Source: JAHEME01 sp034435035 (GTDB taxonomy: Bacteria > Chloroflexota > Anaerolineae > Aggregatilineales > UBA3940). Taken from it: DNA of 64,000 nucleotides. The position numbers and the translations under genes were made by a program. The DNA lies in contig DAOTXW010000027.1 in the NCBI GenBank assembly GCA_034435035.1, forward strand, positions 1-64,000. Direction: 5' to 3'. Positions 34,326 through 42,686 of this stretch are shown piece by piece (the stretch's first letter is position 1; each line of letters begins with the position of its first letter). Below the pieces are notes generated by a model. The model was not told where the DNA came from. It saw nothing but the letters and a program-made list of their open reading frames with translations, and made no database searches.

Positions 34326-34751
34326 GTGGATGAACGGACGCAGGAACTGATCGCGGCGGTTGAGCGCTGGCGTGGGCAGGGGCTCGTCGAGTACTGGCTA
34401 CGCGTCTCCTACCTGGGCGGCGAACTGAATCGATTCGGCGACCATGAGCTGACCTTTGCAGAGGGCGTTCTGTGGCATCGCTGGCACGGCGACTGGCGCG
34501 AGATCCGGCCCGGCAGCGATTTCTGGTTGTTTTCTGTCCCGGGGGCTCTGGCATGGGCGCGCGACCTGCTGATCAAAGTGCTGCCCGACTCCGGCGCGCC
34601 CGCTGAGGCACTGCGGGTGCGCTTCAACCCGGAGTATGGGTATGTGGAGCACCTGCAGTTTGAGGCCGGCCACCGGGATGCGACGAATTTCACCTTCGAG
34701 GTCAAGCGCTTTGAACCAAGCCGCCACCCCGAGTTTCAGAGGCCGGGCTGA
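34326..34751 (+). CDS. DUF6174-like small protein
   Basis: The 141-residue protein starts at GTG 34326. The pattern of a short N-terminal helix (ELIAAVERWRGQG), a beta strand and FNPEYGYVEHLQFEAG near the end resembles DUF6174 proteins, a guess from pattern only. There is no signal peptide. Its TGA overlaps the transporter start (TGATG), so it is coupled to it. Function is unknown. Confidence 0.6.
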   Translation: MDERTQELIAAVERWRGQGLVEYWLRVSYLGGELNRFGDHELTFAEGVLWHRWHGDWREIRPGSDFWLFSVPGALAWARDLLIKVLPDSGAPAEALRVRFNPEYGYVEHLQFEAGHRDATNFTFEVKRFEPSRHPEFQRPG

Positions 34752-35491
34752 TGCATGCCTCCGACCCCGGTGCCCGGCAGCGGGAATACCGCTACCTTGA
34801 TCTGGTCATGGCGCTGTTCGTCACCGTGCTGCTGACCAGCAACATCGCCTCGTCCGCGAAGATCGTAGACTGGGGCGTGTCGCTCGGTCCGCTGCCGCTG
34901 GCGTTTGACGCGGGCACGCTGTTATTCCCACTCAGCTATATCTTCGGAGATGTGCTAACCGAGGTCTATGGGTACAAACGATCGCGGCGTGTGATCTGGG
35001 CGGGCTTCGGCGCTGCCGCGCTGATGGGCCTGACGCTGTGGATTGTCGGCAGGCTGCCCGGGGAGGCGGCCTGGCAGACCTACGCGGGTCAGGGGGCTTA
35101 TGAGGCTATCCTGGGTGGGGTTTCCAACGGCGGGATCATTGCAGCCAGCCTGGCGGCCTATCTGGCGGGGGAGTTTTCCAACAGCGTTGTACTGGCAAAG
35201 CTGAAGATAGCCACGCGCGGCCGGCTGCTGTGGGCGCGCACGATCGGCTCGACTCTGGTCGGGCAGGCAGTTGACACGGGCCTCTTCATTCTGATTGCGA
35301 CAGCGCTGGGTGTCTTCCCGTGGTCGCTGCTCGCTACCCTGCTGATCTCGAACTATGTATTTAAGGTGCTGATCGAGGCCCTGATGACTCCCTTCACCTA
35401 CCTGGTCGTCAGGCAGCTCAAGCGGGCGGAGCAGGAGGATTACTACGACTACGATACCGATTTCAGCCCATTCCGGCTGGGGACCTCGTGA
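34751..35491 (+). CDS. yhhQ: Queuosine precursor transporter (YhhQ/VUT family)
   Basis: The 246-residue membrane protein has about six spans and the family blocks LTSNIASSAKIVDWG, FPLSYIFGDVLTEVYGY, EFSNSVVLAKLK and GSTLVGQAVDTGLFI. YhhQ homologues import queuosine precursors (preQ0/preQ1 or queuine) for tRNA modification. The gene lies between an unknown protein and era with overlapping stops and starts. No que gene is visible in this window, consistent with salvage, although the rest of the genome is unseen. Confidence 0.88.
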   Translation: MHASDPGARQREYRYLDLVMALFVTVLLTSNIASSAKIVDWGVSLGPLPLAFDAGTLLFPLSYIFGDVLTEVYGYKRSRRVIWAGFGAAALMGLTLWIVGRLPGEAAWQTYAGQGAYEAILGGVSNGGIIAASLAAYLAGEFSNSVVLAKLKIATRGRLLWARTIGSTLVGQAVDTGLFILIATALGVFPWSLLATLLISNYVFKVLIEALMTPFTYLVVRQLKRAEQEDYYDYDTDFSPFRLGTS

Positions 35492-36423
35492 TGGCTGATC
35501 ATCCAGATGGGGGGGATGCTTTCCTGCCGGGACACCGCGCAGGGTTTGTGGCGGTGGTGGGCCGGCCCAATGTGGGCAAGTCTACGCTGATGAACCGATT
35601 CATCGGCGAGAAGGTGGCCATCGTCTCGCCAAAACCGCAGACTACCCGCGGCCGCCAGCTGGGGATCCTGACACGGCCCGACGCGCAGGTGATTTTTGTG
35701 GACACGCCGGGGATTCATGAGGCGCACGACGGGCTTGGCGAATACATGGTGGAAACCGCTTTGCTGGCGGCTGAGGATGCCGATGCGATCCTGTTCATGG
35801 TCGATGTCTCCGTCATGCCTTCACGCGACGACGAGACGATCGCGCAGCGGGTGCGCAAACTGGGCCAGCCGACGATCCTGGCCATGAACAAGGCCGATCT
35901 GATCAGGCCCTCGCAGGCGCTGCCGCATCAGGCAGCCTACCATGCTCTGGTGCCAGAGGCCGAGCCAGTGACGCTGAGTGCGGCAACCGGCGATGGATGC
36001 GATCACCTGCTGACCCTGCTGATCGCCGCCCTGCCGGAGGGGCCGCGCTACTATCCCGCGGACCAGATCTCGGAGACTCATCTGCGCGATAGTGTGGCGG
36101 ATCTGATCCGGGAGAAGGTGCTGCATCTCTTTCAAAAGGAAGTGCCGCACGCAGTCGCCGTGCAGGTGGATGAGTTCAAGGAGAGGAGCGAACAGCTCAC
36201 CTATATCGCGGCTACCATCTATGTAGAACGCGACAGCCAGAAGGGGATCCTGATCGGCAAAGGCGGGCAGATGCTGCGCCGCGTGGGCGAGCTTGCACGG
36301 CCCGAGATCGAGGATATGCTCGGGACGCGGGTCTACCTGGAATTATGGGTGAAGGTGCTGAAGAACTGGCGTAAGGATGAGAAGGCGCTGAGGCGCCTGG
36401 GATATCAGCGGGAGAAGCGCTGA
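35491..36423 (+). CDS. era: GTPase Era
   Basis: The 310-residue GTPase assists 30S maturation by binding the 3' end of 16S rRNA. G motifs are GRPNVGKST (G1), DTPGIHEA (G3) and NKADL (G4). The C-terminal KH domain has RDSQKGILIGKGGQMLRRVG. ATG 35491 shares a base with the yhhQ stop; GTG 35488 directly before it is possible. It ends the run begun by ruvA. Confidence 0.96.
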   Translation: MADHPDGGDAFLPGHRAGFVAVVGRPNVGKSTLMNRFIGEKVAIVSPKPQTTRGRQLGILTRPDAQVIFVDTPGIHEAHDGLGEYMVETALLAAEDADAILFMVDVSVMPSRDDETIAQRVRKLGQPTILAMNKADLIRPSQALPHQAAYHALVPEAEPVTLSAATGDGCDHLLTLLIAALPEGPRYYPADQISETHLRDSVADLIREKVLHLFQKEVPHAVAVQVDEFKERSEQLTYIAATIYVERDSQKGILIGKGGQMLRRVGELARPEIEDMLGTRVYLELWVKVLKNWRKDEKALRRLGYQREKR

Positions 36424-36446
36424 GCTGCGCCAGCAGGAGGAGAGCC

Positions 36447-37586
36447 ATGGCAGAGCCTGAGCAGGCTGGCAAGAAGCCACCAGAGATTGTTGATGGTGAG
36501 GTCGTCGCCGAGTTCACTGATGACACTTTTTTGAACCTTCCACCGGTTGCTGAATCGGCGGCTGGCATGCCGCTCGCCGATCTGGACGCGGGGCGGCGTG
36601 GGTTTATCCTGCGCATGGTACTGGGCGGCACGGCTGCGCTGGCCCTGGGCGGGAGCGCCGCCCTGCTGGCCTCACGCGCCCGGCGCGCCCCTGCGACGCA
36701 GGAGCTGATCCTGCCCTACGGATCCCGGGTGGGCGAAGGCGAAGCATCGGCAAATGTCGCCGAACTGGTGCAGCGCATCGCCGACCTTGAGTACGAATTG
36801 GCGGCCATCACAGCAGAACGTGACCAGGCGCGCAGTGAGTTGAATGCGGCCACCACGCAGGCTCAGAGCCTGCAGGCGCAACTGGATGCGGCCCTGAGCG
36901 AGCTGGAGCAGCACCGCGCTCTGAATGGACTGTGGCAGTCACTGGATGCCATCGGCCTGGATGATCTGCTGCGGTCCGCCCTGGAGGCGGTCGGTGATGC
37001 GCTGAGAACGGTGCTGAGCGTACTGGCCGCCCTCAATGCAGGCCTGACGCAGGGAACGAGCGCGCTGCAGCGCTTCATCCAGTCTCTTCCCGGCCCCTCC
37101 GACGGGATCCGCTGGCTGCAGCAGCGCGTTAACGCGCTGGCATCTGATCTCGCCTGGCTGACTCAGCAGGTACAGCAGGCCGTCGAGCCGATCGAGCCAT
37201 TTGCCACTCAGATCGGGGAGTTCGTCGTGTGGGTGCTCGAACGCCTGCCGTTCGGGGCGGGCGACAAGGCGCGGGCGGGCATGGAGGCGATGAAGACGGT
37301 CATCAACAGCCTGCCCATCACCGTGGACGGGATCAATCAGGATGTACTGGATCCTCTGGCGTCCTGGTTTGGCGATGACATCAGGGTCAATCTCACAGGC
37401 ACGCTGATCACGCCGCTGCAGGATAAGGTGATCACGCCGGCGCGCAGCCTTGCCAGCCATGTGACCGACTTCGACAGGACCTACCGCCAGGAGCTGGCCG
37501 GGCCGATCGAAAACGCACTGGCACAGCGGGCGGCCATCCGGGCGCAGATCGAGACCCTTCAGGCACGCATCGGCTCCCATACGTAG
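36447..37586 (+). CDS. Membrane-anchored coiled-coil protein, unknown
   Basis: AGGAGGAG stands just before ATG 36447. The 379-residue protein has a cytoplasmic acidic N-terminus of about 50 residues, one membrane span (MVLGGTAALALGGSAALLAS, about 54-73) and a coiled coil at about 95-155 (ELAAITAERDQARSELNAAT). A long helical outer region follows with repeated Gln-rich and Leu-rich segments (WLQQRVNALASDLAWLTQQV). I do not recognise the family. It could be an envelope scaffold. It sits between era and the Clp-N protein, 23 bases after era. Confidence 0.7.
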   Translation: MAEPEQAGKKPPEIVDGEVVAEFTDDTFLNLPPVAESAAGMPLADLDAGRRGFILRMVLGGTAALALGGSAALLASRARRAPATQELILPYGSRVGEGEASANVAELVQRIADLEYELAAITAERDQARSELNAATTQAQSLQAQLDAALSELEQHRALNGLWQSLDAIGLDDLLRSALEAVGDALRTVLSVLAALNAGLTQGTSALQRFIQSLPGPSDGIRWLQQRVNALASDLAWLTQQVQQAVEPIEPFATQIGEFVVWVLERLPFGAGDKARAGMEAMKTVINSLPITVDGINQDVLDPLASWFGDDIRVNLTGTLITPLQDKVITPARSLASHVTDFDRTYRQELAGPIENALAQRAAIRAQIETLQARIGSHT

Positions 37587-37597
37587 GCGTCAGGCCA

Positions 37598-38509
37598 GTG
37601 TCCACGGACCGATTGCATCCGACCGAGCGCTTCGCCCGCACCCTGGCGCTGGCATCCGACCAGGCGGATGCGCTGGGCCACGCCTATGTGACCTGCCAGC
37701 ACCTGCTGTATGCTCTGGCCAGAGAAGGAAAAGGGCTGGCGGCAGCCGTGCTGGATGCGGTGGGCGCGTCGGCGGAGGCGGTGCGAACGCTGCTGGAGGA
37801 GAGCTCTGCGCCGCATGATCGGATCGAGGGGCGGCTGGAAATGTCCGGGGAACTGGCCGATGTCCTGGACGGGGCAGCAGCGGCGGCGCATGCATGGGGG
37901 CATCGCTGGATCGATACCGAGCATCTCCTGTTTGCGCTGGTGAAGCAGCCGACTTCAGCCGATGACCTGCTCGCCGACCTGCACATCCTGCCGGCGGACA
38001 TCGCGGCGCGGCTTGAAGCGATGCGCCAGGCAGCGCCGCCGGCGGCCATTCGCGAAGAAGCGTCGCATGCCTACCGGTTTGCCCTGGAGAGCGCCTGGGT
38101 GCTGAGTATGGCTGCCGACAGCGCCAGGCGCGAGGGCGCCACGCAGGTGACAGGCGTGCACCTGCTGATCGCGCTGCTCACCCTCAAAAGCGCGGCGCAG
38201 CGCGTCCTGGTTGATGAACTGGGGATATCTGCTCAGGTGGTGGCCGATCGGCTGCCTGACACGCTGACGGTGAAACCGGCGCAAGGCCGGCGCGTGCCGC
38301 TGGGCGACGATGTGCAGCAGATCCTGGGCCATGCCATCGGCGAGGCATGGAACCGGGGGCACCTGGCGGTGACGCCCCTTCATCTGGCGATGGGACTGGT
38401 CCGCGGCGATCACCAGCCTGCCCTGGCCATTCTGGCGGATCTGGGCATCTCACAGACCGATCTGCTGGAAGCGCTGGAGGCGGTCATGCCTCCAGCGACT
38501 GTGCGTTAA
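37598..38509 (+). CDS. Clp-N repeat protein without AAA domains
   Basis: The 303-residue protein (GTG start) consists of two Clp_N domains, about 4-145 and 152-303, each of two repeats: YVTCQHLLYALAREGKG, WIDTEHLLFALVKQ, VTGVHLLIALLTLKS and VTPLHLAMGLVRGDH. No Walker motifs are present, so it cannot unfold proteins. Related stand-alone proteins such as ClpS2/ClpC-N-like adaptors bind substrates or compete with ClpC. It is 11 bases downstream of the coiled-coil protein. Its 3' end overlaps the end of the convergent gene by 26 bases. Confidence 0.8.
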   Translation: MSTDRLHPTERFARTLALASDQADALGHAYVTCQHLLYALAREGKGLAAAVLDAVGASAEAVRTLLEESSAPHDRIEGRLEMSGELADVLDGAAAAAHAWGHRWIDTEHLLFALVKQPTSADDLLADLHILPADIAARLEAMRQAAPPAAIREEASHAYRFALESAWVLSMAADSARREGATQVTGVHLLIALLTLKSAAQRVLVDELGISAQVVADRLPDTLTVKPAQGRRVPLGDDVQQILGHAIGEAWNRGHLAVTPLHLAMGLVRGDHQPALAILADLGISQTDLLEALEAVMPPATVR

Positions 38510-39410
38510 TACGCCGCCGGATCTCCGCTTCCAGTTGGGAGCCGGGCCGATCCGGCGGCAGCCCGTCGAACAGCAGCCACTCCTCGGTGTGCTCAAGAGC
38601 CGCGCCCGGTTCCAGGCGCGTCAACGGCCCCAGCGTTTCCACCTCCAGCAGTTCATGGTTGGTGAAGAACTCCACGCAGGAACCCCGATCGGGGTAGGGG
38701 GCGGCGGGTTTCACACTGAAGCGCTTGACGAAGCAGCAGCCCTGCCTGGCGTAAGCAGCCCAGCCGTCAGGCACCCAGAACCCGGCCTTCTGCGGGGTGC
38801 GGGCTGTCTCATCCTGGCGCAGCATGATGGCGCGACTCCCCCATACCCAGCGCGGATCGGCCAGATCCGTGTACGGCCACAGGGCAATGGCGCTGGTCGG
38901 CAGCAGGTTCTCCGGGCTGTGCTCAGCGCGGGGGGGCAGTGGCGCGATGGCTACCCCTCCCGGCGCCATCACGGACAGGGCCCACGCGGCGAGATCCACA
39001 GCCCACAGACCCCGGTTCCACAGGCGGTGCGTGATGCGCGCCCGGGCGAAGTCGGGATCCAGCCAGATCTCCAGCTCCTTCTGGATGCCCGTGGCCGTTT
39101 CGGTAGCCTGGGTGATGCGCAGCAGGTCCCCGACCCGGGCAGCCTCTGCCGGGGAATTGTCAGGATAGTAGGTGCGGGGCGACGCCTCCGGGGCATGCCA
39201 CAGGCGGTGGCCTCCGTAGATGCGCCATTCATCACCGCCAGTCATGCCCAGCGAGCCCTCAAACTCCCTGAACAGATTGTCGCGGCCCTGGAATCCGAAA
39301 CGGATGATGCGCGGGCCGACATCCGCCAGCGCCACCAGCTCCACCTGCTCATTGGCCAGCCGCCAACTGCCGGGCCAGCCCTGATAGGCGAGTCTCTCAA
39401 TCGTCAGCAT
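38484..39410 (-). CDS. DUF4380-like protein with mutarotase-type fold
   Basis: The 308-residue protein is beta-rich and follows the aldose-epimerase-like pattern of DUF4380: VELVALADVGPRIIRFGF, GGHRLWHAPE, AWALSVMAPGGVAIAPLPPR, and FFTNHELLEVETLGPL. AAGGGG precedes ATG 39410. Such proteins may bind carbohydrates; catalysis is unproven. It is upstream of nothing on its strand: the end overlaps the Clp-N gene tail-to-tail, and thyX is 15 bases upstream. Confidence 0.7.
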   Translation of the reverse strand: MLTIERLAYQGWPGSWRLANEQVELVALADVGPRIIRFGFQGRDNLFREFEGSLGMTGGDEWRIYGGHRLWHAPEASPRTYYPDNSPAEAARVGDLLRITQATETATGIQKELEIWLDPDFARARITHRLWNRGLWAVDLAAWALSVMAPGGVAIAPLPPRAEHSPENLLPTSAIALWPYTDLADPRWVWGSRAIMLRQDETARTPQKAGFWVPDGWAAYARQGCCFVKRFSVKPAAPYPDRGSCVEFFTNHELLEVETLGPLTRLEPGAALEHTEEWLLFDGLPPDRPGSQLEAEIRRRINAQSLEA

Positions 39411-39424
39411 AAGCGATCACCCCT

Positions 39425-40204
39425 TCAGACGACCGATTCGCCGGTTCCGACCTGGCTGAGATACCGATCGAACGCGGCAGATGTCCAGGGGAGCCTTTCT
39501 CGAAAGATGCTGTGAACGGCCAGCGCATACTGGCGGATCTCCCACTGAGCATCCTCACCCATGCGCAGCCGCAGAAAGTTCATCAGGTTCCAGGCATCGA
39601 CCTTGCAGACCGCAATATAGTAGCTTCCCCACGCGGGCAGGAACAAGCGGGCCTGCTCGCGAGCGACGCCCCGATCGAGCGCTTCCTGGTAGAGTGTGAA
39701 GGCCTGTGCTCCGATCTCGTTCAGTCTCTGTGTCAGACTCGCGGCGGCGGCTTCGTCCAGCATGCCCTGGCTGCCCTGCTTGTTGGATGCGCTCTGGCGG
39801 CGCCACTGTGCCGGGATGTAGAAGTCATCTTCATGAAATGGGGTATAGCGTCCGCTCTGGAAGTTGTAGTGCCAGGTGCGATGCCGCACCCACTGCCACC
39901 ATACAACTACCGGCGCCCTGACTCTAAACTTGAATTCGACCTGCTCGAAGGGGGTCGTGTGGCGGTGACGAAGCAGGTAGTGCAGGAGCTTCTCATCCTG
40001 CTGCGGGCCCTTGCTTTCCCCCAGAAAGGACACCCGTGCGGAGTTGACGATGGCCAGGTCAGGCGGGATACCCGTTGCCGGATGGGGAAGCATATCCTGG
40101 AGCTCCACCCATGACCGGGCATCGCCCAGCACGCTGGTGCGCACCGCGAGCGCGTCGGGCGATGGCAGACGGGGATCATGGGCCTGACCGGCCTCTGCGT
40201 CCAT
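39425..40204 (-). CDS. thyX: Flavin-dependent thymidylate synthase
   Basis: The 259-residue enzyme methylates dUMP to dTMP using methylene-tetrahydrofolate and FADH2. The ThyX motif RHRX7S is complete (RHRTWHYNFQS, 107-117) and is followed by GRYTPF. LLRHRHTTPFEQVEFKF and YYIAVCKVDAWNLMNFLRLR, both typical, are also present. GGAG precedes ATG 40204. The CBS gene lies 15 bases upstream. No thyA is seen in the window. Confidence 0.95.
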   Translation of the reverse strand: MDAEAGQAHDPRLPSPDALAVRTSVLGDARSWVELQDMLPHPATGIPPDLAIVNSARVSFLGESKGPQQDEKLLHYLLRHRHTTPFEQVEFKFRVRAPVVVWWQWVRHRTWHYNFQSGRYTPFHEDDFYIPAQWRRQSASNKQGSQGMLDEAAAASLTQRLNEIGAQAFTLYQEALDRGVAREQARLFLPAWGSYYIAVCKVDAWNLMNFLRLRMGEDAQWEIRQYALAVHSIFRERLPWTSAAFDRYLSQVGTGESVV

Positions 40205-40218
40205 AGCAATCTCCGCTG

Positions 40219-40656
40219 TTATGAGGGTGCGCTTTCGCCGCGGGTGTGCGCGAGCTGGATGAAGCTCACCAGGATGTCCGTCACCGTCACGATACCCACT
40301 AACTCTCCGTGGTCAAGAACCGGGAGGCCGCCAAACTTGTAGCGGCGCATCAGGTCCGCGGCCTCAACTGCCAGCGCAGTGGCTTCGATAGTGAGCGGAT
40401 CGGGGGTCATGCAGTCCGCGGCGGTGATATGGCTAAGCAGCTCTTCATCCTCGAGCCGATCGTGCTGCACCAGCGGCGAGTTCATGGCCAGGCGGACATC
40501 ACGATCGGAGATTATCCCCACCAGACGCTCTCCATCCACGACCGGAAGCTGGCGGCAGCCGTGGGCCTTCATCAGGCCGATCACATCGCGAAGAGGCAGG
40601 TCAGGAGCAACCCGGATCGGGTTGCGGGTCATGACGTCGGCGACAGTAATCATCAT
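40219..40656 (-). CDS. Tandem CBS-domain protein
   Basis: The 145-residue protein is two CBS domains (5-60 and 82-140): VADVMTRNPIRVAPDLPLRD, HGCRQLPVVDGERLVGIISD and AADCMTPDPLTIEATALAVE. Such stand-alone pairs bind adenosine nucleotides and act as energy sensors, often on a partner that cannot be named here. GGGAG precedes ATG 40656. It follows the cyclase gene by 50 bases and precedes thyX. Confidence 0.88.
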   Translation of the reverse strand: MMITVADVMTRNPIRVAPDLPLRDVIGLMKAHGCRQLPVVDGERLVGIISDRDVRLAMNSPLVQHDRLEDEELLSHITAADCMTPDPLTIEATALAVEAADLMRRYKFGGLPVLDHGELVGIVTVTDILVSFIQLAHTRGESAPS

Positions 40657-40706
40657 GCACTCCCTGTGGGTGCGGACAGTCAGGAAGGCCGCAGGAGGCC
40701 GATCGG

Positions 40707-42461
40707 TCAGGACGCTCGTTCGGTGAGAATCTGCCGCAGAACAGCTGTCGGGAACTGCCGTCCGATGACTGAGGCAACCCGGAGAGTGTGCTTGACCTCC
40801 TCGGGCAGGCGGTCGATGCGAGCCAGCAGCAGGCCCTGGAGCGTGTCGGGGATGTCAAGGCTGCCGATGGACTGATCGGCGACCCAGCGCCCCTCCTGCT
40901 GGCGGATCGCGCCGCGGTCAATCAGCATTCGCAAGACTTCCTCAACGAAGAAGGGGTTGCCTTCAGCCTTTGTCAGGATCGCCTCCCGGACAGGTTCTGG
41001 CAGCGCATCAACAGCCAGCAGGTTGGCGACCAGCTGCCGACTGTCGGCTTCCGACAGGGCGCTTAGAAGAATCTCGGTGCGGTGGTCTGACGGCCGGGTG
41101 CGTGCCGCCTCGACCAGCCGCCAGCCCGGGGCGTCACGGTCGGGCCGCGTCAGGCAGCAGATCAGGATGGGCAGGGGCTGGATCAGGTCGATGAGCCGGA
41201 TAATCAGGTCGACCGACGAGGGATCTGCCCAGTGGATGTCCTCCAGCTCCAGCACGAGCGGCCCGCGCCTGGCCAGGCTGTCGATGATACGGTGCAGGGC
41301 CGCAACATAGTGCCCCTGCAGCGCCTGGGGATCGAGAGCCTGCACATGCTGCGACGCTTCCCCCGTCAAAGGGATCGACAGCAGGTGTGCGAGGTAGGGG
41401 AAGACCTCGGAGGCCTCCTGCCCCAGCAGGGAGTCCAGGTAGGCGCTGAGGGCTGTGCTGGCCTCCGCCGCCGGGGCCGATTCCGTGACGCCGATCGCGT
41501 GGCGGAGCAGATCGACAATCAGATGGTAGGCAAGGCCCTGCCCATACGACAAGCACTGAGCCTGCAGCCAGGCCGGGGGGTGCAGGTCCTCCCTGGCCGC
41601 CGCAGATCGCCACTCATTGATCAGGCGGCTCTTGCCGAGTCCTGGCTCGCCAATGATGACGGCCATGCGCAGCGGGCCTGCTGCCGCCCTGCGCTCCAGC
41701 GATCGGAGCGCAGCAAGCTGAGCGTCACGCCCGACCATCGGGCTTTCGAGCCCGGCCAGGCCGCGAGATCGAGCGGGGCGGGCGCGCAGGCCGAGAACTT
41801 CGTACACCCGCACGGGCTCGGCCTTCCCTTTGACCTCCAAGGGGCCCAGGTCCGCGCATTCGATGAGGGGGGCGACGAAGCGGTAGGTGTGCTCGGAAAT
41901 GAGCGCCGTCATGGGCCGCGCTGCTGACTGCATGCGGGCGGCAAGGTTGACCGAGTCGCCCATCGCGGTGTATTCGGTCTTCAGGTCACTGCCGATGGCT
42001 CCCACCACAACCGGCCCGGTATTGATGCCAATGCGAACAGCGAACGGGATGCCATAATCGCGCTCCACGACATGCGCGTAGGTTCGGGCGGCTTCCAACA
42101 TCTCGAGGGCGGCCTGCACCGCGCGAGCGGGATCGTCTTCGTGGGCGACTGGCGCGCCGAACAGCGCCAGCATGGCATCGCCGAGGAGGCGGACGATTAT
42201 GCCCTCATAGTGTTGCACGGGCTCCGACAGGGCCTCAAAGGCCCCGTTCATAATTGTGGTCCAATCTTCCGCATCCATCTGCTCAGCCAGGGTGGTGGAG
42301 CCCACCACGTCGGCGAACAGGGCTGTCAGCACTTTGCGCTCGCCTACCAGCGGCGCTGCGCTATGGGGCCGGTCGGCCCGGTATGCCGTCACCGGCTGCC
42401 CGCAGTTCATACAGAACCGCGCCTGCGGCGGCAACTCCGTGTTGCAATGAGGACAGTTCAT
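40707..42461 (-). CDS. Zinc-ribbon class III adenylate/guanylate cyclase with AAA domain, short C-terminus
   Basis: ATG 42461 is chosen (GAGG before it; MNCPHCNTELPPQARFC starts the zinc ribbon with CxxC...CxxC). A class III cyclase follows at about 35-235 (LFADVVGSTTLAEQ, LLGDAMLALFGAP, EYTAMGDSVNLAARM). The STAND-type AAA module has GEPGLGKSRL and ELEDIHWADPSS. Relatives of this architecture usually continue past the LPEEVKHTLRVASVIGRQF block with several hundred residues of TPRs; this protein of 584 residues stops there. The cyclase residues look intact, so it may make a cyclic nucleotide. Confidence 0.85.
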   Translation of the reverse strand: MNCPHCNTELPPQARFCMNCGQPVTAYRADRPHSAAPLVGERKVLTALFADVVGSTTLAEQMDAEDWTTIMNGAFEALSEPVQHYEGIIVRLLGDAMLALFGAPVAHEDDPARAVQAALEMLEAARTYAHVVERDYGIPFAVRIGINTGPVVVGAIGSDLKTEYTAMGDSVNLAARMQSAARPMTALISEHTYRFVAPLIECADLGPLEVKGKAEPVRVYEVLGLRARPARSRGLAGLESPMVGRDAQLAALRSLERRAAAGPLRMAVIIGEPGLGKSRLINEWRSAAAREDLHPPAWLQAQCLSYGQGLAYHLIVDLLRHAIGVTESAPAAEASTALSAYLDSLLGQEASEVFPYLAHLLSIPLTGEASQHVQALDPQALQGHYVAALHRIIDSLARRGPLVLELEDIHWADPSSVDLIIRLIDLIQPLPILICCLTRPDRDAPGWRLVEAARTRPSDHRTEILLSALSEADSRQLVANLLAVDALPEPVREAILTKAEGNPFFVEEVLRMLIDRGAIRQQEGRWVADQSIGSLDIPDTLQGLLLARIDRLPEEVKHTLRVASVIGRQFPTAVLRQILTERAS

Positions 42462-42488
42462 GCTAACCTCAGCGTCGAGACTGGCCGC

Positions 42489-42494
42489 ATTATA
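42489..42494 (-). promoter_or_regulatory. Consensus -10 box of the cyclase gene
   Basis: ATTATA on the plus strand reads TATAAT on the minus strand, 28 bases before the cyclase start at 42461. I see no good -35 at the expected distance (CCAGCG at 42512-42517), so activation may need another factor. Confidence 0.5.
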
Positions 42495-42519
42495 CACCAG
42501 TTTTCGGGCTGCGCTGGTC

Positions 42520-42548
42520 TTGCGGGGAGGGTGAGAGCATGCTATACT
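42520..42548 (+). promoter_or_regulatory. Promoter of the nusA operon
   Basis: TTGCGG (42520-42525), a 17-base spacer and TATACT (42543-42548) lie about 140 bases before nusA, leaving a structured 5' leader. Confidence 0.65.
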
Positions 42549-42588
42549 AAGTAGGACGCTATAGGTAGGACATCGTGACTGTACTCTG

Positions 42589-42620
42589 CGAAACGTGGGC
42601 GGCCCCCACGTTTCGTTGTT
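42589..42620 (+). promoter_or_regulatory. Strong hairpin in the nusA leader
   Basis: CGAAACGTGGG (42589-42599) pairs over 11 bases with CCCACGTTTCG (42605-42615) around a 5-base loop, followed by TTGTT. It resembles an attenuating or weak intrinsic terminator, a plausible NusA autoregulatory site; the T-run is short. Confidence 0.6.
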
Positions 42621-42686
42621 GAAAGACAGGCTGCGAGGTTAAGAGAGCCCCACAGGGCACAGCAGGAGCATGGAGCCGCAAGTGCG

